Assembly (NCBI GenBank): GCA_014529385.2
Contig: CM043971.1
Span: 54,407,209-54,471,208, forward strand
Reading direction: 5' to 3'
Length of the DNA stretch: 64,000 nt
Source of the DNA: Adiantum capillus-veneris
Lineage: Eukaryota > Streptophyta > Polypodiopsida > Polypodiales > Pteridaceae
The position numbers and the translations under genes were made by a program. Positions 29,332 to 39,570 of this stretch are shown piece after piece. The stretch's first letter is position 1, and each line of letters begins with the position of its first letter. The notes beneath the pieces were generated by a model. The model saw only the letters and a list, made by a program, of their open reading frames with translations. It searched no databases and was not told where the DNA came from.

Positions 29332-32300
29332 CTAGGTCGTCCCCCTATTTCCCCAAGTGTCTATGGTTGATGCTAGGTGGACCCAGTCTACATTGTCCAA
29401 CTCAGTCATCCCAGGTAGGATATCCATGTAAGGAGAATCTTGGCCAATGTCTGTATCCTTCTTACAAGTGTAACAATATTTTAGTGGGGCCGAGTGAACT
29501 GTGGTGTCAGAGCGATGATCAATAATGGTTTTACTCCCTAAGGGGTGTACCTTACCAGTCACCAAATCCACTCTAAGGACAGAGTCTTGGAATTGCAAAT
29601 AGACATGATTTTTAGACCAATCATGAACCATTTGTGCTTCCCTCATGAATGGTCGTCCTAAAATCATTTCATATGACATAAGGTGTTTAGAGAAATCCAT
29701 TACAATGAACGTATGTCGTACCTTGTGTCCTAGAACTTTGATCTTAAGATCCTTGAGCATCCCCATAGGTTTGGCTATGGTACCATTTTCCATCTTTACC
29801 ACAATGTTAGTAACACTAAGGCGGGGCTTTCCCATGGATTCCCAAAAATCTTTTGTAACGATGCTAACTCCCGCACCACCATCAAGAATTCCCTTTATAG
29901 TTAATCCCTTGGTAGTGATGGGTAGGGTCGCATTAGACTCGTCGCCTTCAAAATACTGCCCTAATTCGTTAATGGGTACCTCGATCACAGACTCGTGTCC
30001 ATCTAAGTCAAGTGATTGCACATGATTTTCCTCATCAATCATAATCGAGTCAGGCCTATTTGGTTGCGCAAACTGCGGTAATCCCGTTCGTAGCTCTCCG
30101 TTAAGGAATGCTCGAAGTGCAAGGAATAACTCAGGATCTCCATACAGCTTTGCTATGATCGTGGTTCGGACCTCAGAAGACATGAAGTCCACTAGTTTGG
30201 CAACATTCATTGGCGTTTTGCAGGGTGTAGGTCCTTGACTAGGAACTGGTGAGGATGGAATCTCATATTCCTCAATCGGATCAGGTATTCCTTCGTTAAA
30301 CATCCTTTCCAACAAGAAAGGTGTATGCTCACTTTCTGATGTCCCGTCCTCACTCCCTTCTTGGATGATACTAGATATGGCTAACGGTCTATGGTTCATG
30401 TGGGGTGGATGAACTTGCGTGGGAAACACTGTGTCATGAATTTTGACATGCATGGGTTTTGGTTCTAGTTTTAGTTTCCTTTGAGTCTCCTCCACTAAAC
30501 CTCTTAGATGTTTCACCTGCTCAATCTCGTCTACTGGGTTTGGGTACGTCCCAATCTTCTTTTTACGATTCTTCCCTTTTTGCCCCTGCGGTTTATCTTG
30601 GGGGTCTTGGATTGAATTTGGAAACACTCGTGGTGTTTTCAGAGGCTCTTTATGATTTTCTCTTATTCGGTTTTCATTTGGTTCCATGTTACGGTTTTCT
30701 TTGTCGGTCTTTCCCTTTGCGGTATTGGTTCTAGTCTCCATTGTCTCGACTGAATCTGAATCATCCTCGAGGTCATTCATATACACGGGGTCATCTCCTG
30801 TTCCTATGTTTGTTTTGGAACTTGGCTTTGAATTTCCCGTATTCTGCGACTTCTTCCTTCGTGTCTTCTTTTTCTTTGCTTGGATAACTGACACGGTATC
30901 TCTCTCTTCGAGGATATGGCCTGGCCCTTGAAGCATGGACCGTGTAATCGCATAAGCGGGTGCGACGGGTGGTATTGGCGATGTCACACTAGCAATTTCG
31001 ACCAAATTCAGGGGTGTGATTTTAGGCGCATTTGGGTTATAGGGGCATTGGGCAATCAAGTGATCTATGCCACAACGATTACATGTGAGTATTGGCATTG
31101 CAGACGTGCTCCCTTGATTCATTTGCATCTGTGTAGCATTCTTTTGCAGCCTAATAGGGCACTTCGCTGCTCGATGTGGTCCACCACACTCGTAGCATTG
31201 AAGAGGTGGCCTCCTAGCCTGGGTGTTGATATTTTGACCTCTGGATGCGAGAGCAGCAGCTTGATAAACCGGCTTGACTTGCCCCCAACAATCTTCCATG
31301 TAGTATATAGGACACTCTTCCAATGTATCAAGTCCGTAGGCAATACTAGTGTCTATTTCCTCCTCACAGCCATCTGGATAAGCATTAGATGGCTCGCAAC
31401 CCACTTGGTTCATAGGGGCGACTCTTGGATGCGGGGGCTGCGGTCCTAGCACAGGAGGTGGTAGCGGTGTAGCTTGTACAACATTTTGAGATCTAGGGAC
31501 CATGTGTTGCGGTAGTTGCTCAACAGGTGGAGTAGGCATCAATACAGGAGCTCGAGGCGCATCCGTCCAGGCTACAGGTGGTCTATTTGCCATCATACAT
31601 TTGATCATTAAACAATCCTTAGCTTGGTGACCATACCTACCACATGCATTGCAAGTTCCATTAAATTTTACTCTAAACGTAGGGCACTCACTAGTGCTAT
31701 GTGGACCTAAGCAAATGGAACACCATTGTTGCTCCCTTCTTGGATACATGTGACTATTTTGAGGGGGTCGATTATCCTTAAGAGACTCTTGGATTGCCTT
31801 GGTGAGGTCTGTCAAGAATGTCTCAAATACCTTTGGCTCATTGGCAATGGGCTTTGCAGTCATGGGTTCATACTCAATGGCTTGTAAGCTAGTGGATCTC
31901 GTGTCAGTAGACACCCTCATGCCTGCTATCATCAAGTTGTCCTCTAATTGGATTGCATTTGCAGTGACATCTTCCCAGGTTGTGATACCTCTAATCACTA
32001 GTTCATTATAGATTCCTTCATTCCTCAACCCTCGAATGAATCGATCAAGCAGTTGGTGATTGTTGAAGCGCTCATTTACAGGGCAACGAGAGTTTAAGTG
32101 CTTTAGACGACTAATGAAGTCCCTTACCGACTCTCCTTCCTTACGTTCGGCCTTCTGTAGCTGAGATGCTACACCCCAAAGCACACCTTCTCGTATGTAC
32201 TCCTTTAGAAACAACCTTCGAAGGGTAGGGTAGATTGTTTTCTCGTCCACCCTTAGGGTCCTACACCAATCTCCAGCCTTCCCACTTAATGTCAAGCTTA

Positions 32301-33777
32301 AGGCATTGCACTTATGTAGTTCGTTGCGTTCCCCTAAGGAATCACATACTTGTTCAAACACTTCAATGTGTTTCCTAGCATCTTCGTCCCCATTGAATTT
32401 TTGCGTGAGTTTGGCAATTTGTACTGCCTTACTTCTAGGCTCTCTATCAGATGTGTGACACATATTTTCCGTGATAGATCGACCTATGGTTTGAGCAAAC
32501 GCTGCCAAGTCACCTATGTGAGGAGGCAGGGCCGGTGGAGGTACTCTTGGAATCATATGTGGGAGAGGGACGGGTGCCGGTCTTGGCATATGTGTGGATG
32601 ATGCAGGATATGGAACATAACCGGGCATAGGTCCACTCGGATAAGAGCTAGGGAGTGGCACTCGAGGAGCATAAGCAAGTGGTACAATTGGAGGTGTGGG
32701 GGCCATGTGTGCATAAGGGGCTAGAGGCACATATGGTCGAGGCCCCATATTAGGTACTACGACACTAGGTAGTGGCACTGCGCTAACCGTAGATGTCATC
32801 GGTACATTCTCTGTCAGGCTTATCCCTGGAGTGAGCACTGTGTTTTCCTTGATAGAGGGTTGAGCCAAGTTAGGAAAGCTAAAGTTGTCGCTCGGAGGCT
32901 CAGATTGCATAGAGACCCCAGGTGAAATGACGTAAGATGGGTCCATGGGGCTCATTAGAGGAGTCTCCATTTGTGATAGAGTAGGCTGTTGAGCCTTGCT
33001 TGTATCCAGAAATCTCATGGGGCCAGTTGAGAGTATATTTACCCCTCGGTTTTGCCTTTCTGATTGAATAATGCCATGGATAACATTACAGATCATTTTC
33101 TGTTGATCTTCGATGCTCGTGGCACTAGAGGTGGATTGTACAATCTCTATCCATCCTACATGGTAGGCGTGGCCAGAGTGTAGATCCGTCAACACCTCAG
33201 TGTGGAGGTCGTGTGTCCAATGATCATTAATGAACAATCCTTCTAGAGTCGACGTGTTAACGGTTTCTTGTGAGGTAGAAGCAACGTTGCTCCCCGTGGT
33301 TTTACTTGTCACCAATGGTACTCTAGAGGGAACTTCTGAAGGAGGCAGCTCAACAGGGCCTTCTTGGTAAGAAGTTGGTAGGATATCCACATGGACACTC
33401 TTTGGGGGTGTGGGGTCCACGTGAGATGTGAAAGGAGAGTCCACTTCCCCACCCCCTTCATGTGCTTCATTTGCATCAGGTTCCGAGCGAGTAGCTCTAC
33501 CTAATGTTTCCATGAAACGGCTAAATATACTAGTACTAGGCTGTGGAGCTTCGGGAGGTGCATGGCCTTCTCTCTCAGTGTTTTGGGTAGGGTATGCTTC
33601 CATGATTTCTGAGTCGGAGGAGGAATCACTAGCGGCTATTTTAGGGTCTTGGGTGGTGCTACCTTGTGTCCCCGCTGAGGGTCTAGAGCTTATCGTGGAT
33701 GGGTAATGGGTGTCCGTATGAACAGAGGCACTACCAATGTGATCGTGCTCTAACACTCGTCCAGAGCGTAGGTGCAT
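29332..33777 (-). CDS. gag-pro: Gag-protease polyprotein of element B (1,481 aa)
   Basis: One uninterrupted frame from ATG at 33777. Residues 1-450 are Pro/Ser/Thr-rich (MHLRSGRVLEHDH start). About 456-612 is a retrotransposon capsid domain (QKFNGDEDARKHIEVFEQV, LSGKAGDWCRTL, RFIRGLRNEGIYNEL). Zinc knuckles lie near 684 (CSICLGPHSTSEC), 707 (CNACGRYGHQAKDC), 859 (CYECGGPHRAAKC) and 897 (CNRCGIDHLIAQC); three have the unusual CX2CX3HX4C spacing. A basic region follows (KKKKTRRKKSQ). Residues about 1285-1400 are a retropepsin, with GILDGGAGVSIV at the active site (D-G-G for D-S/T-G) and MILGRPFM near 1370. No RT follows. Its length and integrity suggest recent function. Confidence 0.92.
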   Translation of the reverse strand: MHLRSGRVLEHDHIGSASVHTDTHYPSTISSRPSAGTQGSTTQDPKIAASDSSSDSEIMEAYPTQNTEREGHAPPEAPQPSTSIFSRFMETLGRATRSEPDANEAHEGGGEVDSPFTSHVDPTPPKSVHVDILPTSYQEGPVELPPSEVPSRVPLVTSKTTGSNVASTSQETVNTSTLEGLFINDHWTHDLHTEVLTDLHSGHAYHVGWIEIVQSTSSATSIEDQQKMICNVIHGIIQSERQNRGVNILSTGPMRFLDTSKAQQPTLSQMETPLMSPMDPSYVISPGVSMQSEPPSDNFSFPNLAQPSIKENTVLTPGISLTENVPMTSTVSAVPLPSVVVPNMGPRPYVPLAPYAHMAPTPPIVPLAYAPRVPLPSSYPSGPMPGYVPYPASSTHMPRPAPVPLPHMIPRVPPPALPPHIGDLAAFAQTIGRSITENMCHTSDREPRSKAVQIAKLTQKFNGDEDARKHIEVFEQVCDSLGERNELHKCNALSLTLSGKAGDWCRTLRVDEKTIYPTLRRLFLKEYIREGVLWGVASQLQKAERKEGESVRDFISRLKHLNSRCPVNERFNNHQLLDRFIRGLRNEGIYNELVIRGITTWEDVTANAIQLEDNLMIAGMRVSTDTRSTSLQAIEYEPMTAKPIANEPKVFETFLTDLTKAIQESLKDNRPPQNSHMYPRREQQWCSICLGPHSTSECPTFRVKFNGTCNACGRYGHQAKDCLMIKCMMANRPPVAWTDAPRAPVLMPTPPVEQLPQHMVPRSQNVVQATPLPPPVLGPQPPHPRVAPMNQVGCEPSNAYPDGCEEEIDTSIAYGLDTLEECPIYYMEDCWGQVKPVYQAAALASRGQNINTQARRPPLQCYECGGPHRAAKCPIRLQKNATQMQMNQGSTSAMPILTCNRCGIDHLIAQCPYNPNAPKITPLNLVEIASVTSPIPPVAPAYAITRSMLQGPGHILEERDTVSVIQAKKKKTRRKKSQNTGNSKPSSKTNIGTGDDPVYMNDLEDDSDSVETMETRTNTAKGKTDKENRNMEPNENRIRENHKEPLKTPRVFPNSIQDPQDKPQGQKGKNRKKKIGTYPNPVDEIEQVKHLRGLVEETQRKLKLEPKPMHVKIHDTVFPTQVHPPHMNHRPLAISSIIQEGSEDGTSESEHTPFLLERMFNEGIPDPIEEYEIPSSPVPSQGPTPCKTPMNVAKLVDFMSSEVRTTIIAKLYGDPELFLALRAFLNGELRTGLPQFAQPNRPDSIMIDEENHVQSLDLDGHESVIEVPINELGQYFEGDESNATLPITTKGLTIKGILDGGAGVSIVTKDFWESMGKPRLSVTNIVVKMENGTIAKPMGMLKDLKIKVLGHKVRHTFIVMDFSKHLMSYEMILGRPFMREAQMVHDWSKNHVYLQFQDSVLRVDLVTGKVHPLGSKTIIDHRSDTTVHSAPLKYCYTCKKDTDIGQDSPYMDILPGMTELDNVDWVHLASTIDTWGNRGTT

Positions 33778-34155
33778 GTGCTTTTGATACCCTAAGGTGT
33801 CAAAAAGCTGCTCTAGGAAGCCTTGTGACTAGTTTTTAGCGTGTTTTTTGTTTGTTTTTTTGCTAGATTTTTTAGAGCGTGTCGTGGAATGGGCCGTGTG
33901 ATAGCTCGAAACGAGCGTATCGGTCAGAGGGTCGTGTCGTGATTTACAGCCCTCCGTTTGGTTCTATTTTGCTTTAGAAAAGCCCGAAACAGTCTTTTCC
34001 TAGCTAGGGAACTAGGCTCCAAATAGCAAGTCTAAGGGTGCAAGTGGGAAGAGAAGGGAGGAGAGTGGAGGACTTGTCCCACATGCTCTCATTCCCTCTT
34101 GAGGGAGTAGGGTATATATATAAGAGTGAGTCTAGTATGTATCATAGGACTGAGG

Positions 34156-34197
34156 CCTGGGCCTGGGCTTGGGCTTGGGCTTGGGCTTGGGCTTGGG
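34156..34197 (-). repeat. GGGCTT/GGGCCT hexamer array in B leader
   Basis: About seven units of a GGGC(C/T)T hexamer lie between gag and the 5' LTR. Confidence 0.95.
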
Positions 34198-34349
34198 GAA
34201 ATGATCCCGATCCCGATCTATCTTTTATACAAACCAACCCCGTCCGTTTTAAGAGTCACGTTTTTTACTTTCGAAAAATTTAACCGCTCGCTCACTCGCG
34301 TTTTTATTTTCCGATTATAATTTTTTTTTTCGGAAATTTTTTTTTGTTT

Positions 34350-34620
34350 TTTGATGCAGAAAATACAGAAATTGAAAACGCTGAAATTGAAAATGCAAAA
34401 ATTGAAACGCAGAAATGCAGAAATTGCGGAAATTGCAGAAATTGAAAAAACGCAGGAAATGCAGAAAATTGAAAAAGCACAGAAAATGTAGAAAATTGCA
34501 GAAATTAGAACTTGACAGAAAATTAAACGTAGAAAATGCAGAAATTGAAAATTAAATGCAGAAAATACTAACTGTGCAGTGCAAACCAGAAAACGTAAAA
34601 AACGCAAAAAACAGAAATCT
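34350..34620 (-). repeat. Degenerate A-rich array in B leader
   Basis: Imperfect iterations built from cagaaat, gaaaa and tgcagaaa words run through about 270 bases of untranslated leader. Shadow frames across it have no meaning. Confidence 0.85.
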
Positions 34621-34716
34621 CCACATAACTCCACACACTCCTTCCCTGCCTTTCCTATGATAGAAATTGCACCACAAGGAAGCGTAAAGTGCTAACCGAG
34701 CTTAGTGTAGGGCATA

Positions 34717-34734
34717 TCCCCGGCAGCGGCGCCA
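34717..34734 (-). other. Primer binding site of B (tRNA-Asp)
   Basis: The plus strand reads tccccggcagcggcgcca. The 3' end of plant tRNA-Asp is the same except for one base (caacgg). It lies four bases inside the 5' LTR. Confidence 0.88.
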
Positions 34735-34738
34735 AAAA

Positions 34739-34989
34739 TGTGTGCTCCTTGCCGCACTGTCGAAGCAAGGGACTTGCCAATACACCGTGTGCGAGCCACA
34801 AACGGCTCCAAGCACACAACAAGCCTAAACTAGCAAGCTCAAGAGAACAAAGGGTGTGTCACTCACCGCTCTACGCTCGCCTTCGTGGTGGATTCCTCGC
34901 CGCGATGAAGAAGAAGCTGCAGTCGTGCCGCGCTCAACCGCTTCGCCGCCGTCGTGCCTTCGTAATGCTCGATCGCACACACACTCTCC

Positions 34990-35025
<36 letters not shown>

Positions 35026-35324
35026 AGGAGGTGAAGAAGAAGAAGATGGAGATGGAGATGGAGCAAGAGCACTCTTCTATTGCACAAATGAGAGAATGAG
35101 TAAAAATTAGGTTTAGTTGGCTTTTATAGGAGCTCACCCCATTCACACTTGGGCGCCCATGCTTAGCCAACTAACCCTAGCATGTTCGTGTTAGAGTGCA
35201 CCTCTCATCGGCGATCACTCTACCTTTCCCTATTGGACCGACAAGCCCGGTACCTGACTCTACCAAATACATAATACGCGTCCATCGTAGGTGATGGGGT
35301 GTCCTTGATCCGTGAGGGTTAACA
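34739..35324 (-). repeat. 5' LTR of element B
   Basis: Partner of 26371-26958, with a CT/AC microsatellite at about 34987-35025 and the TATA box at 35121-35128. The minus-strand end is followed by the PBS. Confidence 0.95.
35121..35128 (-). promoter_or_regulatory. TATA box in B 5' LTR
   Basis: The minus strand reads TATAAAAG, placed to drive genomic RNA through leader and gag. Confidence 0.55.
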
Positions 35325-35329
35325 GTTAA
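35325..35329. other. Target site duplication of element B (right)
   Basis: gttaa, matching 26366-26370. Confidence 0.9.
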
Positions 35330-36300
35330 CATGACTTTGGTTATGACCTACAAAAATCCATAGAATCGGTTAGCCATCCAGGATTTTTAATTTTCCCTGT
35401 GGATCCCGTCGAGCTTTTTCATTTTCTAGGCGAGACCGATGGGTATATATAAATACCTGGTGGAAAAATGAAAAAGCCCGGTGAGAGTAAGTATATATAG
35501 TAAACAGTGTGCTAACCGCGATCTTGTAGCTAGGCAATCCTTTGGAGAGTGTATTCAAGTGTCGGGTATAGTCATATCCTTGTGAATTTGACCTAAGGTT
35601 ACAGAGTCATAGGTCCTTTTTTTGGGCCGAACACGATTCTTAATTCAGTAACCACATCTAAAATTTTTTAATTCCTTTACCGACATAAAGGTACGAAACC
35701 AAAATAACTAAAAACTTGGAGAGTCATGTTCATTGCGATGAAGCCATTGGTCCCAGTGAGGGTTGTAAATGGTTTTAGAAGATGAGCATATGTAAATAAC
35801 GAGTTGATAGTCAAGGGTTGGATGTCCTGTACTAGTATATTGGGCATAGATCCTTGAAGTCTTGCATTTTTCACCATCATAGATTTGAGTTGATATACAC
35901 TATCACTCCACAATATAAGAGCTATAATCCTTAATTGGGTCAAAATAGCTCCTATATATTGAATTGGTTGCATGGGGGGCTACAATCCTTCACTGGGTAA
36001 AAATAGCCCTCAATTGTGTGATTATATTGAGATTTATTTGCATTAGTTCATGCATTGGTTTATGTAGAGAGTGGATTATGTATTATGATAGATTATTAGT
36101 GCATGAAATGACCAATCATATATATTATTTCTTTCAAAAAAAAATTCAAACAACTGACATCGTTCAATGTAGAAGTTTATTATTCTTTATAGCAATTGAA
36201 ATTAGATGTGTATTGTTTGCAAATCAAAGTGGACATATAAATAATCATTATAATAATAATTTCATTGAGAAATTCATAGCATTGTTGTAGTTATTATGCA
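35330..36300. other. Spacer between B and B', no gene seen
   Basis: AT-rich, with short frames only (for example 35677-35973 minus). No LTR boundary or domain recognised. Confidence 0.5.
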
Positions 36301-36538
36301 TGTGCATGTCTGTGGCAAGTGTCAATGCAAAGGACTTGTCGATACACTGTGTGCGAGCCACAAATGGCTCCAAGCACACAACTAGACTAATCTAGCAAGC
36401 TCAAGAGAGCAAGGGTGTGTCACTCACCGCCCTATGCTCGCCTTCGTGGAGGATTAGCGATTCCTCACCATGAAGAAGAAGGAGACACCGCTCAACCGCT
36501 TCACCGCCATTGTGCCGTCGTTGTAATGCTCGATCACT

Positions 36539-36574
<36 letters not shown>

Positions 36575-36842
36575 ACACACACACAAGGAGATGAAGAAGA
36601 AGAAGATGGACATGGATCAAGAGCACTCTTCAATTGCACAAATGAGAGAAGGAATGACTTTTAGGTTTAGGTGACTTTTATATGAGCTCACCCCATTCAC
36701 ACTTGGGCGCCCATACTTAGCCAACTAACCCTTGAATGTTCTTGTTAGAGTGCACCTCTCATCGGCGATCACTCTTACCCTTTTCCTATTGGACCAACAA
36801 GCCCGACCCATAACTACTGGAAGTGGACGCCAGTGGTTAACA
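36301..36842 (-). repeat. 3' LTR of B'
   Basis: Aligns with the B LTRs but with many more differences. Includes a CT/AC microsatellite at about 36540-36585 and TATAAAAG at 36675-36682 (minus). Purine tract 36843-36856 follows. Confidence 0.85.
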
Positions 36843-37942
36843 TGCCCCCCTTCCTAATGTAGATTCTGTCCTCGGAATATAACAGTGCAGCATCGGGATC
36901 CACGATAGAAGTACCCGTGTAAGAAGAAAAACAACATTGTGAAAGCTCAAAGGCAGCATGTGCAAGTGTGCAATACATGAGATGCATACATGATATTCTA
37001 GGAAATGCAAAAACAAATTCATGAATTGTAACATTGCCAACTAGAACAAGCGTAGTACCTAAAGAAAATGCAATTGATTTAGGGTCTATTAGGTCGACTC
37101 TAAGAGAAGTACACAACAGCTAGGGCTAAAGTAAGTACTAGATTGACCAACATTAATTAAAAAATGTTGACTAAAGAGTAGTTAACCACAGGAATGCTCG
37201 TCGAGGTCTAAGGACTAGAGGTATTGTCACCTATACCAGTTAAATGTGATCCACATAAAATACAAGGAAGTTTGTGCTATTTGCTTTCTCTTTTTTTTTC
37301 TTTTTCTTTGTTTTCTTTTCAGTTGTTGTCATAGTTGCTACAAGTAGCTGGGGGACTTGAGGTCTCAAATACGAGCAGCTGGGAAACTCAAGGTCTCAAA
37401 TACCAGGTTGAGCATAAACTAGCCGGGAGATTCGAGGTCTCATCAAATACCAGCTTAATACATGGGCTTCCATAACACAAGTCACACTTAGGTGGAATAA
37501 ACTAGAGAGAACTATATCCTCATAGCCTAAAACATTACTAAAGTCACTAGAATTGATAGACTATTTAGGAATAAAAGTCAACAATTAAGTGTCCTAGTTT
37601 AGCCTAAGGTCCTGATACCTACTTAAAGCCAACTAATAGACCAAACTCAAAGAGAAGAAAAAGGTACTAGAAGTTTGAAAAAATTATAGGATCTAAATTG
37701 GCAATGTCACAAGTTCATAAATTATGCATTGTTAGAATTCAAATGACAAGATGCAAACATGTAAATGTGGAAGCATAGATAAAAGAAAGCAGTACACCTG
37801 ATATAATGGAGAACATTCGTTGTAACATGTAAACATCCATTGTTGTTGTCCTTCAAAGGCATCCTTATGTAGTCACAAATTGCACAATAGTCACCACCAA
37901 ACATCCACCTTCCAAAGGCACGTCAATGGGCAAAGGTACCAA

Positions 37943-38894
37943 CACTTATTGAACACAAATAAAAAACATAAGGAACCCTAACCTAATTATTTGCACTCCC
38001 CCTAGAGAGTCAAGGAATAGGATATTGTAGATATTGGGGGGAACCCTAAGGCTAAACCCCTATCCTCATCATCAACAAAAACAAAGTCATCATCCGTGAG
38101 ACCATATGTGCCATCCGTGTAATCATGTAAATCTTCTTCTTCATCAGAGGCATCAATGTTTACTAAGAAGGTCACTAGACGCCTATAGTCATCTTGGTCA
38201 AAAGGGTAGGCTTGTGCAATGGGAGAAATGCTCTCTACTAAGTATGGATCAAGCGTGGTCAAGAGACGTATCAGCCATTCCAACTCCTTGAAATTCCTCT
38301 CACATGCTAGCATACCTACCAGATCCCATTCACAGGCAAGCATTGGAAAGACCATGTAAAACACTTGTGAAAAATAACGAGGGCACCTCTCACCCAAGGC
38401 AGGAGTGGATGGCTCTAGCACTTATTGAACACAAATAAAAAACATAAGGAACCCTAACCTAATTATTTGCACTCCCCCTAGAGAGTCAAGGAATAGGATA
38501 TTGTAGATATTGGGGGGAACCCTAAGGCTAAACCCCTATCCTCATCATCAACAAAAACAAAGTCATCATCCGTGAGACCATATGTGCCATCCGTGTAATC
38601 ATGTAAATCTTCTTCTTCATCAGAGGCATCAATGTTTACTAAGAAGGTCACTAGACGCCTATAGTCATCTTGGTCAAAAGGGTAGGCTTGTGCAATGGGA
38701 GAAATGCTCTCTACTAAGTATGGATCAAGCGTGGTCAAGAGACGTATCAGCCATTCCAACTCCTTGAAATTCCTCTCACATGCTAGCATACCTACCAGAT
38801 CCCATTCACAGGCAAGCATTGGAAAGACCATGTAAAACACTTGTGAAAAATAACGAGGGCACCTCTCACCCAAGGCAGGAGTGGATGGCTCTAG
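37943..38894. repeat. Exact 476-bp tandem duplication
   Basis: Units 37943-38418 and 38419-38894 appear identical by eye over all 476 bases. Unit junction ctag|cacttattg. Such identity inside an otherwise decayed element means a very recent duplication or an assembly artefact. Confidence 0.9.
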
Positions 38895-38942
38895 CATACT
38901 AGGCATATCTGTACACACAGATAGATGATGGTTAGAGTGCAA
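38478..38942 (-). CDS. Unidentified 154-aa ORF in the 3' region of B'
   Basis: It starts MHSNHHLSVCTDMPSM, has a central LACERNFKELEWLIRLLTTL segment and an acidic end rich in Asp and Glu (DASDEEEDLHDYTDG, DDDFVFVDDEDRG). No family is recognised. The first duplicate (38002-38421) repeats the C-terminal 139 residues without the N-terminus. Element B has no equivalent that I can see, so this may be a captured segment or an extra ORF lost from B. The uninterrupted frame inside a degenerate element is notable. Expression is unknown. Confidence 0.4.
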   Translation of the reverse strand: MHSNHHLSVCTDMPSMLEPSTPALGERCPRYFSQVFYMVFPMLACEWDLVGMLACERNFKELEWLIRLLTTLDPYLVESISPIAQAYPFDQDDYRRLVTFLVNIDASDEEEDLHDYTDGTYGLTDDDFVFVDDEDRGLALGFPPISTISYSLTL

Positions 38943-39168
38943 ATATTACAAGGGTCCAGTTCTTGTGCATAATGTGTTTTAATGATTTTGTGTTATGTAT
39001 AGAACTTGTAAGTTTCCACATTATTGTTTGGTGGCTCTTGCTCTTTTACTTTTTTTATCTTGTTTTTGTGAGTATAAGGCTTTATATATACATTCCCTAG
39101 GATTGGAGATTGAGAGGTCAGGGAGGAAGGTTGAGAGGGAAGCAAGTGAATGATGGATGTCAGCAAAC

Positions 39169-39182
39169 TCCCCCCTTCCTTG
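39169..39182 (-). other. Internal polypurine-tract-like sequence in B'
   Basis: The minus strand reads AAGGAAGGGGGGA, in the same relative position as 28571-28583 of B. Confidence 0.6.
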
Positions 39183-39570
39183 GCTAGATCATAATTTTTG
39201 GAAAGATGTCATCACCTTTTGAAACCAATTGTTCCAAATTGTTGTGGGTCAAGGCTTTAACCAATAGTTTTTGATCGCCCTATGTGTTTCATCTAGTTGC
39301 AAGGGTGGTAAGGTACTCTCCCATGATTTTATTTGCAACGTTGTTGTAGGTGAGGACCTTACAATGGGAGGTGCAAACTTTTCCTTGTTTGTATGGATAT
39401 GTACAATGGTGGGTGGAGGTTGTGTCAAAGCTTCTATTTCTGTATAGGAACTACATGAAGAGCAAGAAGCTTCATTTGAATTTCATGTCCTTGAGCTAGG
39501 TGGTACCCAAACTAGCTCCAGAGCGGGTGTGTAGCATTCCATGATTTTTTTCCTTTTCACGATCTTCAAT

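Larger units (their letters stand above)
26371..35324 (-). mobile_element. Element B: complete gag-protease LTR retroelement without pol
   Basis: An 8.95-kb element with a perfect 5-bp target duplication. LTRs of 588 and 586 bp differ at about ten positions by eye. A PBS matches tRNA-Asp with one mismatch and a polypurine tract lies at the other end. The only long coding region is one 1,481-codon Gag-protease frame plus a short tail. The 1.6 kb between the tail and the 3' LTR has no RT, RNase H or integrase motif in any frame. The element would need pol supplied in trans. The PBS suggests relatives among tRNA-Asp-primed gypsy lineages; that placement is inference. Confidence 0.93.

Noticed and set aside
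30459-31449. Several plus-strand frames of 80-177 codons across 30459-32601
   Set aside because: They lie antisense to the intact 1,481-codon Gag-Pro frame and lack recognisable domains.
34717-34734. tRNA-Asp gene at the B and C primer sites
   Set aside because: Only the 18-nt 3' end is present at 34717 and 47265, directly beside an LTR; this is a primer binding site, not a tRNA gene.
34824-35087. Arg/Ser-Glu-rich short frames over the CT/AC microsatellites of the B LTRs
   Set aside because: They are translations of dinucleotide runs inside LTRs (also 26488-26733 and 36401-36639) and have no independent support.
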